Below are positions 37,419-49,639 of a DNA stretch of 64,000 nucleotides, piece after piece. A program made the translations under genes and the position numbers. The number at the start of each line of letters is the position of its first letter. Positions within the stretch are counted from its first letter, which is position 1. Under the pieces are notes generated by a model. The model searched no databases. It worked only from the letters and a program-made list of their open reading frames with translations, and was not told the DNA's origin. Location of the stretch: the NCBI GenBank assembly GCA_026874595.1, contig CM049320.1, positions 39,248,714 to 39,312,713 of the forward strand. Reading direction: 5' to 3'. The stretch is from Sipunculus nudus. Lineage: Eukaryota; Annelida; Sipuncula; Golfingiida; Sipunculidae.

Positions 37419-37727
37419 AGGCCAAAAAAAATAAAAGGTATGGTTCTCAGGCACCGCCCGCATCAATTTTAACCCCCCGCATCAAACATTTTTATTGTGA
37501 TTTTGTCATTCAAAATGGTAAAATAATACAATTTCGATACGATTTCCTTTGTTATGTGGTGCTTTTGCCTGCTTAGCAAGAAGAAACCTGTCATTTACAT
37601 GCTTTTCCCTGATCATATAACATTTTATCGAAACATACAAAAAAAGGTTAAAAATAAAATACCGCCCGCCCGCTTTGATTTCTGAAAAAAAGTGCCTGAG
37701 AACCATATCCTTTTATTTTTTTGGCCT
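37419..37727 (+). mobile_element. MITE with near-perfect terminal inverted repeats of about 34 bp, copy 2
   Basis: The left end reads ggccaaaaaaaataaaagg, then tatggttctcaggcac. The right end is its inverse (gtgcctgagaaccatatcc, then ttttatttttttggcc) with only single-base length differences. The interior contains accgcccgc and ttaaccccccgcatc words. The same family in opposite orientation is at 20912-21208. There is no coding capacity. Confidence 0.88.
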
Positions 37728-37875
37728 AAGGTGTACTGTCTTTGCGGCTTATATATTATGGGGGACCTCTTCCGATATCTGACGTCTAAAGAAAATCCCT
37801 TGAAACTGTAATAAAAAAATATGCAATAATTCGCTTATCCCATCATACACAGGTAATTCGTTTTGTTTATAACGT

Positions 37876-38225
37876 GGGGGGGGGGGGGGCAAAATAATCC
37901 AAACATATTGAACAAGGACAACTGACGGCAAGTCATACGAACCAGAGTTTACAAAAGGCGTTTTGCAAATGGTTACCTCTCAGCTCCTATATATACATAT
38001 GCAACCAACCATCTTAGGTAATATTTTTTACTGGTTCTCAACATTAGCACATGTACCGTGTTTACTTACAGATTGTATATAAACAAGCTCATAGATAATT
38101 CACAGAGGCGTTATAAAAACAGGAATTACCTACAGCCCATTAATATATACGCATAGTAAGCTGGAAATCACATAAATACGACAGAAAAAGCGGGCAAATA
38201 GATGGCCATAGTTTGTTTTAAAGGC
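37876..38225 (+). repeat. Dispersed repeat family A, third copy
   Basis: A poly(G) run (37876-37889) is followed by aaaataatccaaacatattg, aacaaggacaactgacggca, gtttacttacagattgtata and gctggaaatcacataaata, in the same order as 31205-31535. Non-coding. Confidence 0.6.
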
Positions 38226-39900
38226 TGAGCTGAGCATGCATATTATAATATTAATATCAAAGCATAGATCATAATTACAAGATAAAGTAATTTGTTTCGA
38301 GAAAGGGGGATATGTATATTCCTTGAAAGAGTGAAATGTCAATTACTGAACTTCATGCGAAAACGCTTATTTTTACTCATTTTACACAATTTCATTTATC
38401 ACGCATGCGTGTGACAAAAATATTTGGAAGAGTTCAAAAGTGTTTAAACAAAGCTTGCTTTCTTTTGTATAACTCAATATACATATATAAACAATTTATT
38501 TGAGAAGAAATTCTGCTGCAGAAAATTTAACATTAGAATAGATTTTTTTTTCATAATCAGTCGAGAGTTACAATGCAATACAGTGGTCAAAAACAATATT
38601 TCTCTAACCACGTCAGTCAAATCTGATAAATATTTATAGACATGCACGTGACCCAAAGAATATCAGTTGGATTGTGGCCAAAGGCTTGCACAATGAATGG
38701 CCCCGTTATGTAATATCAGCTTACATCGGGAAATTCCAAATAAAATTCCATTTACGCAAATATTTTTGTAGTCAGGGTAGCGTCTGTTCATCGAGAGTCA
38801 CACAACAGCTAGCTTAAGGCTTATAACATAACTATATGCTTCTTACAGTTTAACTAAGTGTAGATTGGACAACTAAGTGAAGAAGTGTGACATAGGTTTT
38901 AGACTTTTAGCACAAGACACCCATATACAGTGCTCTAAAACCTGGTGACAGGGTGGCATAGTTTCATAAATCCATGTTTAGTCTACAACCAAGATTTGAT
39001 GACTCATCAAGCATTCTCCAGCTTTTCACGCAGCACAAAAACTGTAGTAAAAATATACTGTAAAACATATATTTCGAGTAAAAGTAAAGTTAAGAAAGAA
39101 ATGTGCGAATATGTAGGAAAATAGTTGGTATGTGCGTTTGGATTAATCACTTTGGCAGTTCAGTATATTAGAAAATGAATAATGACCTACGACATCAAAT
39201 GTCCGAGGGTCGCGTTATGTCGCACAATTTTGCGATTACCCTTACAGATTAATGAACATAATTCTATACACGTTACTGCTGATGTATACACGGAGAGCCT
39301 GCCAAGGGTAAATGACCAAAAAAAAAAGAGTAAGTGCTGTGGAAAATAGTAGCCTTCTTTGAAATAAAGAGTAAAATTAGCGGCAATTCCCCATTTGTTT
39401 GAATCACAAATTTAATTAAGATGAACTTCGCATAATAAGTTAGTATGTGTGTATATATGCCGCCCCAAAAGTGAAAAATATACATTGCACACCCTATGCA
39501 TGAAGATAAGGGCATTTTCCACATGTTGTGACACATGCTTGACATTTGCACACACAAAAATTGCAAAGTGTAGCATTCTTGTTCTAACTGGACACTCACA
39601 GCAGGCCGCGAGAGAAATTGTATATATCGAAAATTTTTCACTGAAAAAAGAGTAAACAAGAGTGCTGCTAAAAAGAGTGAACATGAGTACTGAGCGTCTT
39701 TTTTAGTGAATCCTAAAAAAGAGTGACCTTTTTTTTCCAGGCCCGAAACGGTCACAGCATATCTCTTTATCTAATTAATTATGGTTCTAAGATTGCAAGT
39801 GTATTTGCAGCAAAAAAAAAAAAAAGAAGATTGTGTGTGTATCTTCTAAATACCATAAAACGAATATTGTTGTCGTTTACGGAAACGTCTAGAAGACGAA
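38226..39900. other. Intergenic, nothing coding seen
   Basis: AT-rich. The minus-strand frame at 39273-39755 (160 codons) has irregular composition, no domain and overlapping frames on both strands, so I do not call a gene. Confidence 0.5.
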
Positions 39901-40175
39901 TGGCACCCTGACATCCACCCTCCAGTTTTAAAAATAAATGGCCCGGCCGCACCCTGACATCCCTTCTCCAGTTCGGTAAATAATGCTCCGACCCGCACCC
40001 TTACATTCACCCTCCAGTTGTGTAAACAATGCCCCGACCCGCACCAGGACATCCACCCTCCAGTTGTAAACAATGGCCCGGCCGCACCCTGATATCCCTC
40101 CTCCAGTTCTGCAAACAATGCCCCGACCCGCACCCTGACATTCACCCTTAAAGTTGTGTAAACAATGATCCGACC
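39900..40175 (+). repeat. 45-bp minisatellite, first block
   Basis: Six diverged units of the form acatccaccctccagttgtg, then taaacaatgccccgacccgc, then accctg. The same unit forms the larger block at 41160-41830. Frames are open on the minus strand only because 45 is divisible by three. Confidence 0.85.
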
Positions 40176-40362
40176 CGCATTTTCTTGGCCTGTGTGGAAC
40201 TTTCTTGTGACGTCATCCTAGATCATGTATTGGGATCATATAAATGGTCTGTACGGAAAGTAGAGACTGGTTTACAAAAGATTTCTATGCTGGCTTGCTC
40301 CAGCTAATAAGACTGCGTGAATTTTCAGCTAGGTGCATGACACATTGTGACACCATTTCAAT

Positions 40363-42910
40363 AAAACAAGTGGCCCATGGGCCATGACGCTCAGCTGAAT
40401 TCAACATACTGGTGATGCATGCATTAATTGTATCCGCCAAAACAGTGTTTTGCGGATACTATGTTTTCAGTTGGACGCCGCCACAGCATACGTTTCCGGA
40501 GAACTTCTCCGCAACCACTTAGCAGAATTTTTAAAATTCGGAATTATGATTGGGTCACATTTGAACGGCTGCTTCCTCATTTTTGGTTGACCTCTGTCCT
40601 TTCCTCCCAGCGTCCATTTGTGCGTCTGTTTCCACACATAAACCGACATATCTCGGTAACCGTTCGACCGATCAGGCTAAAAATCTTGCACAAATGTAGC
40701 CCTTGGATAGCTTTAAAACAAACACTAAAAATGTTGGCGCCACCTGCAACAATTTTTGCACAGTGTCCAGCACTCATATCTCTGCATTGGTTGGACGTAT
40801 CCACCTGAAATTTTGCATGTGTGTGCATCCTTGACAGCTTTCTTGATTTTATGACAGGTGGCGCCACCTACAATCACATTCAGGCTGCAGACATACAGGA
40901 TTATATCTCAAGACTGCTTCATATCCTTTTGCAATTTTGCATGTGTTTAGATCTCACAGAGCTCTTTATCATACGCAAAACTGGTGGCGCCACCTGCAAC
41001 CATTTTTGCACAGTGTCCGTCTGTTTGTCTGCCATGGGATAAAATCACTCTTATCCCGGCAGTGATTTGACTAATCTGCCTACAATTTTGCAGGTTTATA
41101 CATCTTGGATAGCATTCTAGACTTTTTGGCAGGTGGCGCCACGAATATACACGTTTCGGCTGCAGACATCCACCCTCCAGTTGTGTAAACAATGCCCTGA
41201 TCGCACCCTGACATCCCTCCTCCAGTTGTGTAAAAAGTGCCTGACCTGCACTCTGACATCCCACCTTCAGTTGTGTCAACAATGCCCCTATCGCACCCTG
41301 ACATCCACCCTCCAGATGTGCAAAAAATGCCCCGACCCTCACCCTGACATCCCTCCTCCAGCTGTCTCAACAATGCCCTGACCGCACCCAGACATCCCTC
41401 CTCCAGTTCTGTCAACAATGCCCTGACCGCACAGCGACATCCCTCCTACAATTGTGTAAACAATGCCCCCACGTCCTTCCTCCAGTTGTGTCAACAGTGC
41501 CCCCATCCACACCCTGACATCCCTCCTCCAGATGTGCAAAAATTTCTCCGACCCTCACCCTTACATCCCTCCTCCAGTTGTGTAAACAATGCCCCGACCG
41601 CACACTGACATCCCTCTTCCAGATGTGCAAAAAATGCCCCTACCCTCACCCTTACATCCCTCCACCAGTTGTGTCAACTATGCCCCGACCGCACCCTTAC
41701 ATCCCTCCTCCAGTTGTGTCAACAATGCCCCGACCCGCACCCACACATCCTTCCTCGAGATGTGCAAAAAATGCCCCGACCCTCAACCTGACATCCCTCC
41801 TCCAGTTGTGTCAACAATGCCCTGACCGCATAGGTTTTCGGAGAACTTCTCCGTAACCACTGGGCAGAATTTTTTAAAATTCAGAATTATGATCTGGTCA
41901 CATGTGCACTGCTGCGCCCTCATTTTTGGTTGATCTCTGACCTTTCCTCTCTGCCCAGCGTCCATTTGTGCGTCTGTTACCACACATAAAACCCACATAT
42001 CTCAGGAACCGTTTGACCGATCAGGCTAAAATTCTTGCACAAATGTAGCCCTTGGATAGCTTTATAACATACACTAAAATGGTGGCGTCACCTGCAACCA
42101 TTTTTGCACAGCGTCCATCTGTTCATCGGCCTTGGGATAAAATCACTCAAATCTCTGCATTGGTTGGACTTATCCTTCTCAAATTTTGCATGGGTATACA
42201 TCCTGGATAGTTTTCTTGATTTTTGACAGGTGGCGCTACCTACATGCATGTTCAGGCTGCAGACATACAGGCTTATATTTGAAAACTGGTTTGACATATC
42301 CTTTTGCAATTTTGTATGTTTATAGATCTCACATAGCTCTTTATCATACGCAAAAATGGTGGCGTCACCTGCAACCATTTTTGCACAGTGTCCGTCTGTT
42401 TGTCTGCTGCGAATTAAAATCACTCATATATCGGCAGTGGTTTGACTTATCTGCCTAAAATTTTGTAGGTTTATACATCTTGGATAGCTTTCTGGATTTT
42501 GTGGCAGGTGGCGCCACCTACATTTATGTTCACGCGCCTCAGACATCCAGGCTTATATCTCAGGACTGGTTAGCTGTGTCCTTCTGAAATTTTGCATGAA
42601 ATTTCGCATAACTCTTTATCATACGCAAAACTGGAGGCCCCACCTGCGCCACCTGGAGCGTCTGTCTTTTTGTCAGCCGTGGAATAAAATCACTCATATC
42701 TCAGTAGTTGTTTGACTTATCTGCCTAAAATTTTGCATATGTATGCAACTTAGATTGTTTCCTGGATTTTGTGGTCGGTGGCGCAACCTAAATCCACATT
42801 TCGGCTGCAGACATCCATGCTAATATCTAACGCACCTCACTCTATTTCCCCTTGCCACTCAATCCATGCCTCACTTCACCCGTCCCACTCTGATTTCGGC
42901 GGATACACGT
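40363..42910. mobile_element. Modular repeat element with GGTGGCGCCACC palindromes and an inserted minisatellite
   Basis: Near the left end a family-B end word occurs inverted (ggcccatgggccatgacgct, then cagctgaattc, 40370-40402). The element proper seems to start at tgtatccgcc (40430), and the inverse ggcggataca lies at 42898-42907, a 10-bp terminal inverted repeat. A hairpin occupies 40431-40458 (TATCCG-C-CAAAAC / GTTTTG-CGGATA). The body has diverged modules with aaaatcactcatatctc, ttgacttatctgcctaaaat and a GGTGGCGCCACC core (40857, 40983, 41132, 42229 and 42507). No transposase was seen. Confidence 0.6.
41160..41830 (+). repeat. 45-bp minisatellite, second block
   Basis: About 15 units of acatccctcctccagttgtg, tcaacaatgccccgaccgca, ccctg. 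Because 45 = 15 codons, several frames stay open on both strands (a TLTSLLQLCKQCPDR-like repeat on plus, an ALFTQLEEGCQ-like repeat on minus). It is embedded in the modular element 40363-42910. Confidence 0.93.
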
Positions 42911-43119
42911 AGTCGCTTGTCGGCTACCCGTATTCTAGTTATTGACGTTATAATCTAGTGAAAAATATTTAATAAGGAACCATGAACAATGGGTAGCCTG
43001 ACTTCCAGAGTGCTCAATATTATGTTTTGCCAACAGTCCTAAAAAATACATTGGCCTTATTTAGGGTTTACATGAACAATTTTACCAGGATGCTAAGTTG
43101 GAATTGCTACGTCCAGCTG

Positions 43120-44480
43120 CTACATTGTCTGTCCGTCTGACTAGCTAATAGGGTGCTAAAATCATGTTCTTTCTCACCGCTCGCAGAATATAAGCCACAG
43201 TGACATAATTTCAGGTTCCTAGGAATTTTTACAGGAATCCTCCTGGATCTTAATCAGAGTAGAATTTCGAGGCTTAACTGTAACCAATAATAAATATCTG
43301 TCTTATAGGTTGCTCAAATCATGTTCATTCACCTATCTTGTAGGTCACGGTGACCTTATTTTAGTTGTCTAAAGAGACTTTAAAATGATTCCTCTTTACA
43401 TTAAGAAAGACATTTCCAGATCCAACATTTAAAAGTTTAGCCCTCTCTGACTTTCTGGGTGCTCAAAATTAGTTTTTCCGCTCGTGACTCACAGAATATG
43501 GGTCATCATGACCTAATCTCAGGTGCTGAGGGAGATTTTCCAAGGACCTCCTTAAAATTAAAGTTAGAAGGTTATGTTTCCAACCTTATTAATATATGCC
43601 CATCTGAATTTATCAGAGCTAAAATCATATTTTTTCCTTTAGCTCACAAAATACAGGTCACAGTGACCCAATTTCAAAATTCAAATGAGACGTGCCAAGG
43701 ACCTCCCTGGATGTCAAGTTAGAAGATTCTTGGTGCAACAGTAAAGTTATGTGCCCTGCTTGACTGTCGGTGTGCTTTAAATCATGTTTTTGGCCAGTAG
43801 TTCTCCGAATATATAACTTACCATGATCTAATTTCAGGTTTCCATGGAGACTTGCCCAGGAATTCCATGGATGTTACGTCAGAAGATTCTGGGACTAGCC
43901 GATATAATTTGTGCATCCCTAACTGTCTTGGTGTTCATAATCATACTTTTGGCCATTTGCTGGCAGAATACAGGTCACCATGACCTAGTTTCATGTTTAC
44001 AGGAGATTTGCCCAGAACCTCCCCGTATGTTGCGTTAGACGATTTTAGACCTAACGGATATAATTTATACCCCGTCGGACTCCCGGCCCATATGTACAGT
44101 TAGATGTTTTTAGGTCTGATGGTTACGGTTTGTGCCCTGTTTACGGGTGGACTGCTTCATTTGAAAGTCTCAAAAATGGAGAAAAATTCGTACAAATTAG
44201 AAAAAAAATAAAGGTGGCGCCACCAGTCTTCAGGAACTGAATTTTACACTTAATGATGAATATCCATGGAAAGAATCATGTAATAGATGCATTGGTTATT
44301 CAGATACTGGAGCTTTTGTATCAAATTTTTAATTATTCTAAGGTGCAATAACAGGCGTCGTAACTCAAAGAATAAAGGTCACAATCACCTTATTTCAGGT
44401 GTCCGGGCAGATTTTTTATGTACCTCCATGGATTTTCAGTAAGAAGTTTCTAGGTCCACCGGATACTATAATTCGACACT
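43120..44480 (+). repeat. Diverged tandem modules of about 155 bp carrying AGGTCAnnnTGACCT palindromes
   Basis: About eight diverged modules share the order: gtgctcaaaatcatgttttt, cacagaatataggtcac, atgacctaatttcaggt, gagattttccaaggacctcc, a ttaga(a/c)g word, then ggtgcaacag-like words. The central palindrome is a perfect AGGTCAnnnTGACCT at 43342-43356 and 43972-43986, with one mismatch at 43500-43514 and 43655-43669. A GGTGGCGCCACC word lies at 44213-44224. The 3' part (44160-44350) is the inverse of 22200-22430. Confidence 0.65.
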
Positions 44481-44589
44481 ATATATATATACAATCAAAG
44501 TAATACACATAGAAGTTCAATACATCACAGTGAAAAGGCTCTGCCATGTAGGGGAGCATTAATAATGTATCGTATACAGTTAGTTTCAC

Positions 44590-44960
44590 TTCATCTGATT
44601 GATTGATTGATTGATTTTATTCTTGCAATCAGTTACATGCATATAAAATAAAACATGATATCCTGAAATACACAAAGGATAGCACTAAAAGTTGTAAAAC
44701 TTATTTCCATAGTGGTCCTGGTGGTCAAGATAAAGCAGAAAAAGATGTACCATTACAAAATATAAATTACAGGATATATAAATATTTACTTTTCCTTGTG
44801 GAATGAGAATGGATCCTTTCATATTCATTAAATTGCTGTTGTAAGTACATTGGAGCTTCGTTATGCACAATCTTATACATATGATTCAATTTCAATCAGC
44901 TATTCTGTTTCCTACATTAAGCCATCCCATTCTTTTTATTTCCTGAGAACCAAGGTGTAA
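44590..44960 (-). pseudogene. LINE 3' end remnant with (GATT)n tail
   Basis: On the minus strand a decayed frame reads RMGWLNVGNRI, then HMYKIVHNEAPMYLQQQFNE, then HSHSTRKSKY. This is the characteristic C-terminal segment of many non-LTR retrotransposon ORF2 proteins (L-WL-V--R, then K-LN--AP-YL, then H---TR). Stops and shifts follow. The element ends in an (ATTG/AATC)n tail at about 44597-44620. Different from, and not contiguous with, the LINE at 18173-19225. Confidence 0.7.
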
Positions 44961-47467
44961 TCTGTTATCACTACTCGTGGGGGGGGGGGGGGAGGTAGGA
45001 TACAGGGGGGGGGGGGGAGGGGTAGGATACAGGGACATGTGGTTATGTTATGTGGTTATATATATACTAGGTCTGCGAACGCCTGGTCAAGTAACAGACT
45101 TTGTAGTATGTTACTGTGGGTGGCTTATGAGGATAATAATTTGGTTAATAATTCCCCCGCAAGATGGTGCTCTTTCAGCAAGCACAAATGTTTGTGACTG
45201 TGTAAGTTTAAATGAACAACTGTAAGCATAAATCGAACACCAAGTTTTCTAGATTCAACTTACAGGTAAGGTTTATTATCAAAAGATTACTTGTGCATTA
45301 GTTACACATTTATTTCATCTGGAATGTTAGTAAATACAGCAAATTTTGTTATTTTAAATTATACAGGTCCAAAAGCAACGTAAATCCGAGTTACTCGATT
45401 AAATAATTTATCGTTGCAAAAGTCAAGCATATTCAGAAAATATTTTTAACATGCTTAACAGTGATAAATTCTGCGTATTCCCTTTAAAGGACGAATAGTA
45501 TTTAAGTTATAGGAGCAATAATGCATACTAAAGTTGTCGGCTTATGATAATGTATCATGTATGCTTTGTGCTGTATTCCCATATGTTATGCGTGAATACA
45601 TGAAAAATAAAGATAAAAGTATTTATATAGTGTTGTGTAAATTTATAAAAAAAAAATACACAAAAAAACTGGCCTTTTTAAACACATGGAACGTACTGGC
45701 ATTTAGTGTTGTGAATCGGTTGTTATATCATGATCGGTCATCAGGAAAAACCGTTTGACCTCTAACGAGCGATTATCGGAAATAATCGGTTGTTTATAAA
45801 TATGAAATTTCGTACCATATAAAGACCGGTACATCTTCTCACCTGATGTGTAGCCCTACATTCAGGCTAATACTGTCATAATTCTATAGCATACATGTCT
45901 ATATAGTGACTTAGGAATTAAGTGGGTTTTTTTTTTGTAAACACAGACTTTTCTCTAGTTTGCTTGCATAATGTATATAAAAGTACACATTTCCTCATCA
46001 CAAAGCCTAAGTTACGTGCAAAAATTGCAACCGATTATGGCACTACCAGATCGATCATTAGATCGTTTGCATCAACCCAACCGATCATCGATTATAATCG
46101 TTCATCAGCCCATCACCACTGATTTTCCAAAGCTATCCACCGCTGTAACCCGATCGCACATAACATCTCTATTGTATCCTAACCTGATTCAACATAAAAT
46201 GCAGATATCTTTCCATGATGGATTTAGATATTTTTCCCCAATAAAAACTGGAACAAAAGCTTACTTGCCGTCAGAGTTCAGAGAAGATATTTTGCTAAGG
46301 TGCTTATTCAATCTAGAGAGTTATATAAGCATAAATTTTGTATTGAACATCAGAGAATCCACAGATTACCTCATAATGGGAAAACGAGCCGGAAACCTGC
46401 ATTGAAATTTGGGTGAGGCACCCCCCAGACATCCTCCCCCAACTAATTCTGATCACGCATCACCGCTTACAATGACACTTCAGATAACCCAAACAAGCCC
46501 TTAAATATATTTGTTTACTTTTTAACAACAGCTACCGTCAGCGAAAAATGATACCGTTGTAACACGGCGCATGTATTTGTAAATTTCCCAGCATAGTAGT
46601 GTAAGTTTAAGTGGAATTAATCAGTTCTAATCCAAAGATACTGGGTATGTTTTATTGAAATAATTCATTTCACCTTCAAGGTGTAAACCATACATTATGC
46701 CATCAGATATACCGAAGAGTCCACAAAACTTCGGTATACATGTACTACCTTTAGAATAGACACCTTTCTGTGAAACATTTATTCATACGCCATATAGGTG
46801 GCGCCAAAAAATCTTGTTCAAAAGGCTGCGTGGCTGTATTTAATTTTCCTATATAACGTCCACAAAAATCCTGAAATCTAGGTATCTCTTGTACAACTTT
46901 CAAAATATATTATGATATAAAACTTTTTCTACCAACGTTTGTTGTTTCTACAGTCGAAGAATGCAAAGAAAATTCAGATTTAGTGCATCTTATTTATAAA
47001 GCTAAATTCCTATATTATCAAGAAAACAACACAACATATTAATTGCCATTATTATACTTTGAGGATGTTACCTTCAGCCCGGTCCTATCATATTACACTC
47101 TACACCCAAAACAGAATTCCCCGTTCTCCACACAGAAGGTCTATCTATGAATTTCAAGGATAAACCTCATGCCCACATTCATTCACACAGCACGCTTTTA
47201 CACCGAAATCGATATATTTTGCCTGAAAAGTGTCAGTTACAAAAATTAAGCAAATTTGGAAAATGTAGAGTATGCATGGACAACATCCATTCCAAATATA
47301 ACCAAAAGAAGGTATTTGTCCTTGATAAACATTTTATATATTGATAAACACGTGGATTCTTTTTTTGCGATGTAATATATCCGTGACGTGGTATTGCAAA
47401 TATAAACAAACTTATGCACGTGCTTTCTTGGATGGTTTACGTGATACAACTAGTGTTTTGTACAATT
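44961..47467. other. Intergenic, no supported gene
   Basis: Two G runs (44979-44992 and 45005-45017) are followed by AT-rich sequence. Around 45703-45790 and 46030-46110 there are roughly inverted cgattat/ataatcg words that might mark an old hAT-type element, too decayed to call. The plus frame at 45971-46405 (144 codons) has no recognised domain. A GGTGGCGCCA word lies at 46797-46806. Confidence 0.45.
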
Positions 47468-47745
47468 AAAGGCACAGTGCGCAGACTCTAACTCACAGGA
47501 GTACCACTCTGCAATTCAGGGTTTATGGGCGTCACAATCTGACCCCCAACAATGCACGGCGGCTTCTAAATTCACAGATGGCGTAGGTACAAATGTAGTG
47601 AAGCGGGTAATGTAGTCCGATTAAGTACGTTCGATAGGAATTGTTTCAAGGCAAATTACATACACGTGGATGTTTTGGTGGTAAGCATGCGGATGTGAAT
47701 TGTAAAAAAGTTATTTCCTTGAAATGTAACAAATATTAATTTTAA
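47468..47745 (+). repeat. Dispersed repeat family D, copy 2
   Basis: Parallel to 33184-33440: ctcacaggagta, ggtttatgggc, caatgcacggc, gtaggtacaaatgtagtgaag, tagtccg, aaggcaaattacatacac, gtggatgttttggtgg. Non-coding. Confidence 0.6.
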
Positions 47746-48041
47746 GATTGAGGTATGTAATCCCGGCCGTCCCAATGCCTAATAGGATCGGAAGGGAATC
47801 GTTCTGAGCAGAAACGACCTCTTGACCCTGGCGGAAGGGTGAGTACAAGGATGTGATTGTCCAAGATGTTCAGACATGTCCATTTTCTAAACCATTGTAG
47901 ATCCATAATTTCTTTGAATATCTAATACTTCGTGATTTTCAGAATTTGAAAAAAAAGAGCTGTTACATTTTTCAGCGTCTTCAGCGTTTTTTTCACAGCC
48001 TTCAGCGCGAGTTAATCTTAGCACAGGGCCAATCGTAAACT

Positions 48042-49586
48042 AAGTCCCCCGCCGTAAGAGGGAGGACTACTAAAATCGTTTACCGTTTACGTCCGTCCGT
48101 CCGTCCGGCTTTCCTGCCTGCTGTCCGTCCGTCCGGCAGTCCATTCGTACGTCCGTCCCGCCTATTTTTTCACCAAATATCTCTGAGACTATTGCTGCTT
48201 TTTTGCTCAATTTTACAGACTTACTCTGCACATGACCGACATGCATGTAATTATCACCAGGAGGTGGCGCCACCTCTAGCAAACGACTTTCTGCGCTCCA
48301 AAAATGGTCTTTTTCACTTTCCTTCAGATAAGTCAGTAAATAAGAACAATTTAGCCTTAAAATCTCGTAAGGATTCCTTGGAGCTAGGAAAATTCAATGA
48401 ATACTATATTAAGAAATAGGAGGAAGGGCTACTAAAATGGTCCGTATCCGCCTGTCCGTCCCAGCCCTTCTTTTACTTGATAGCTCTAAGGAAGTAAAAC
48501 TCCTACTGATATCTTTGACCCAATTTTACACACGTTAGTAACATGGCGAGCAGGTCATTGTATCCAACACGCGGTGCCACCTGTGTAAAAGCTATTTTTT
48601 CCGCCCTCATTTGTTTTTCCTTAAATTTGGATAATTCATTTAATTAAAATAGTCTGGAAATGTCAACTATTTCATTCATATACCTTGGTCACATCTATCC
48701 TTGAGCAAGGGAAATAAAATGCATCTGACTTAAGTATGTATTTGAACAGAAATAAAATTCATGTGAATTTTTTATTGTATCCCCAGACTGAGAAGTCGGG
48801 AATACTACGGTTTTGATACGATCGCGTCACTGCAGACAAATCTTGTGAGCCTTTTTAAAATGGATCATGATCTTCACAATGAGTGGCCTTGACCTTGGCC
48901 CATTTTTTGCACATAATCCCCTGTATCTGAGGAGAGGTTCTACAGATTTGTTCCAGGTTTATTTCTGTGGAAATCTCTTGGGTAGTTATATCATATACTG
49001 AACTCTGCTGGCGCCAACTGTAGTTATTTTCACATAATGGCCATCCATGAGTCTATTTAAGGTGAAATATCTAAGGAATGCTGTAAGCTTTTGGTCTGAA
49101 ATTTTGCAGTCATAGATTAAGGATAGGTTTATCGCATACATAAGACAGGAGGCGCCCCTTGTAATTTTTTTGCTGCTACAAAAAATCACCCATATCTCAG
49201 GACTACTGCAGATATGCTCCATTTTTGTTTCTATGAAAAGCTCTTGGAAAGCTTAATATTTACTGAACTCTGATGGCGCCACCTATAACTGTTTTTCCGC
49301 TATGACCATGCATGTACGCATTATTTTATGTAAATATCACACATATCTCCGGAATGGTTTCACCTATATAGCCTGAAGTTTGGCAGTCATAGATTTTGGA
49401 TAGATTTATCGCATACATAAGATAGGTGGCGCCATTGATAATCGTTTTGTACGCCTATTCTGCTTGTTAAGTTGCATCCTTTAAATAAGACACCTTTGGG
49501 TCCGGAATATTCCTATTTCAGCTAATCCCAAGGGAAAGCATGTCATAGAAAGTGCCCACATTTGAGTTAAGCATGTGGCGGGGGGA
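48042..49586. mobile_element. Modular element with AGTCCCCCGCC terminal inverted repeats
   Basis: The left end agtcccccgccgtaagaggg is mirrored by the right end gtggcggggggact (about 11-bp inverted match with one extra G). After a tccgtccg tract the body has modules of about 130-300 bp. Each has an atatctc(c/a)gga word, a gattt(a/t)ttc-type stretch and a GGCGCC core (perfect 14-bp AGGTGGCGCCACCT at 48262-48275; TGGCGCCACC at 49274-49283; GGTGGCGCCA at 49425-49434). No coding region. Resembles 40363-42910 in construction but has different ends. Confidence 0.6.
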
Positions 49587-49639
49587 CTATCTGTGCCTCC
49601 TAGCCCTTATTAGCTCTTAATAATGTAGGTTAAGATAAT

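Noticed and set aside
39273-39755. 160-codon minus-strand frame
   Set aside because: Competing frames on the other strand, no motif, low-complexity T/A-driven residues, and no splice or promoter support.
40947-41856. Overlapping open frames on both strands at 41 kb
   Set aside because: The 45-bp period keeps any stop-free frame open. No splice sites, start context or domains.
45971-46405. 144-codon plus-strand frame
   Set aside because: No recognised domain; starts within roughly inverted cgattat words that look like a decayed transposon.
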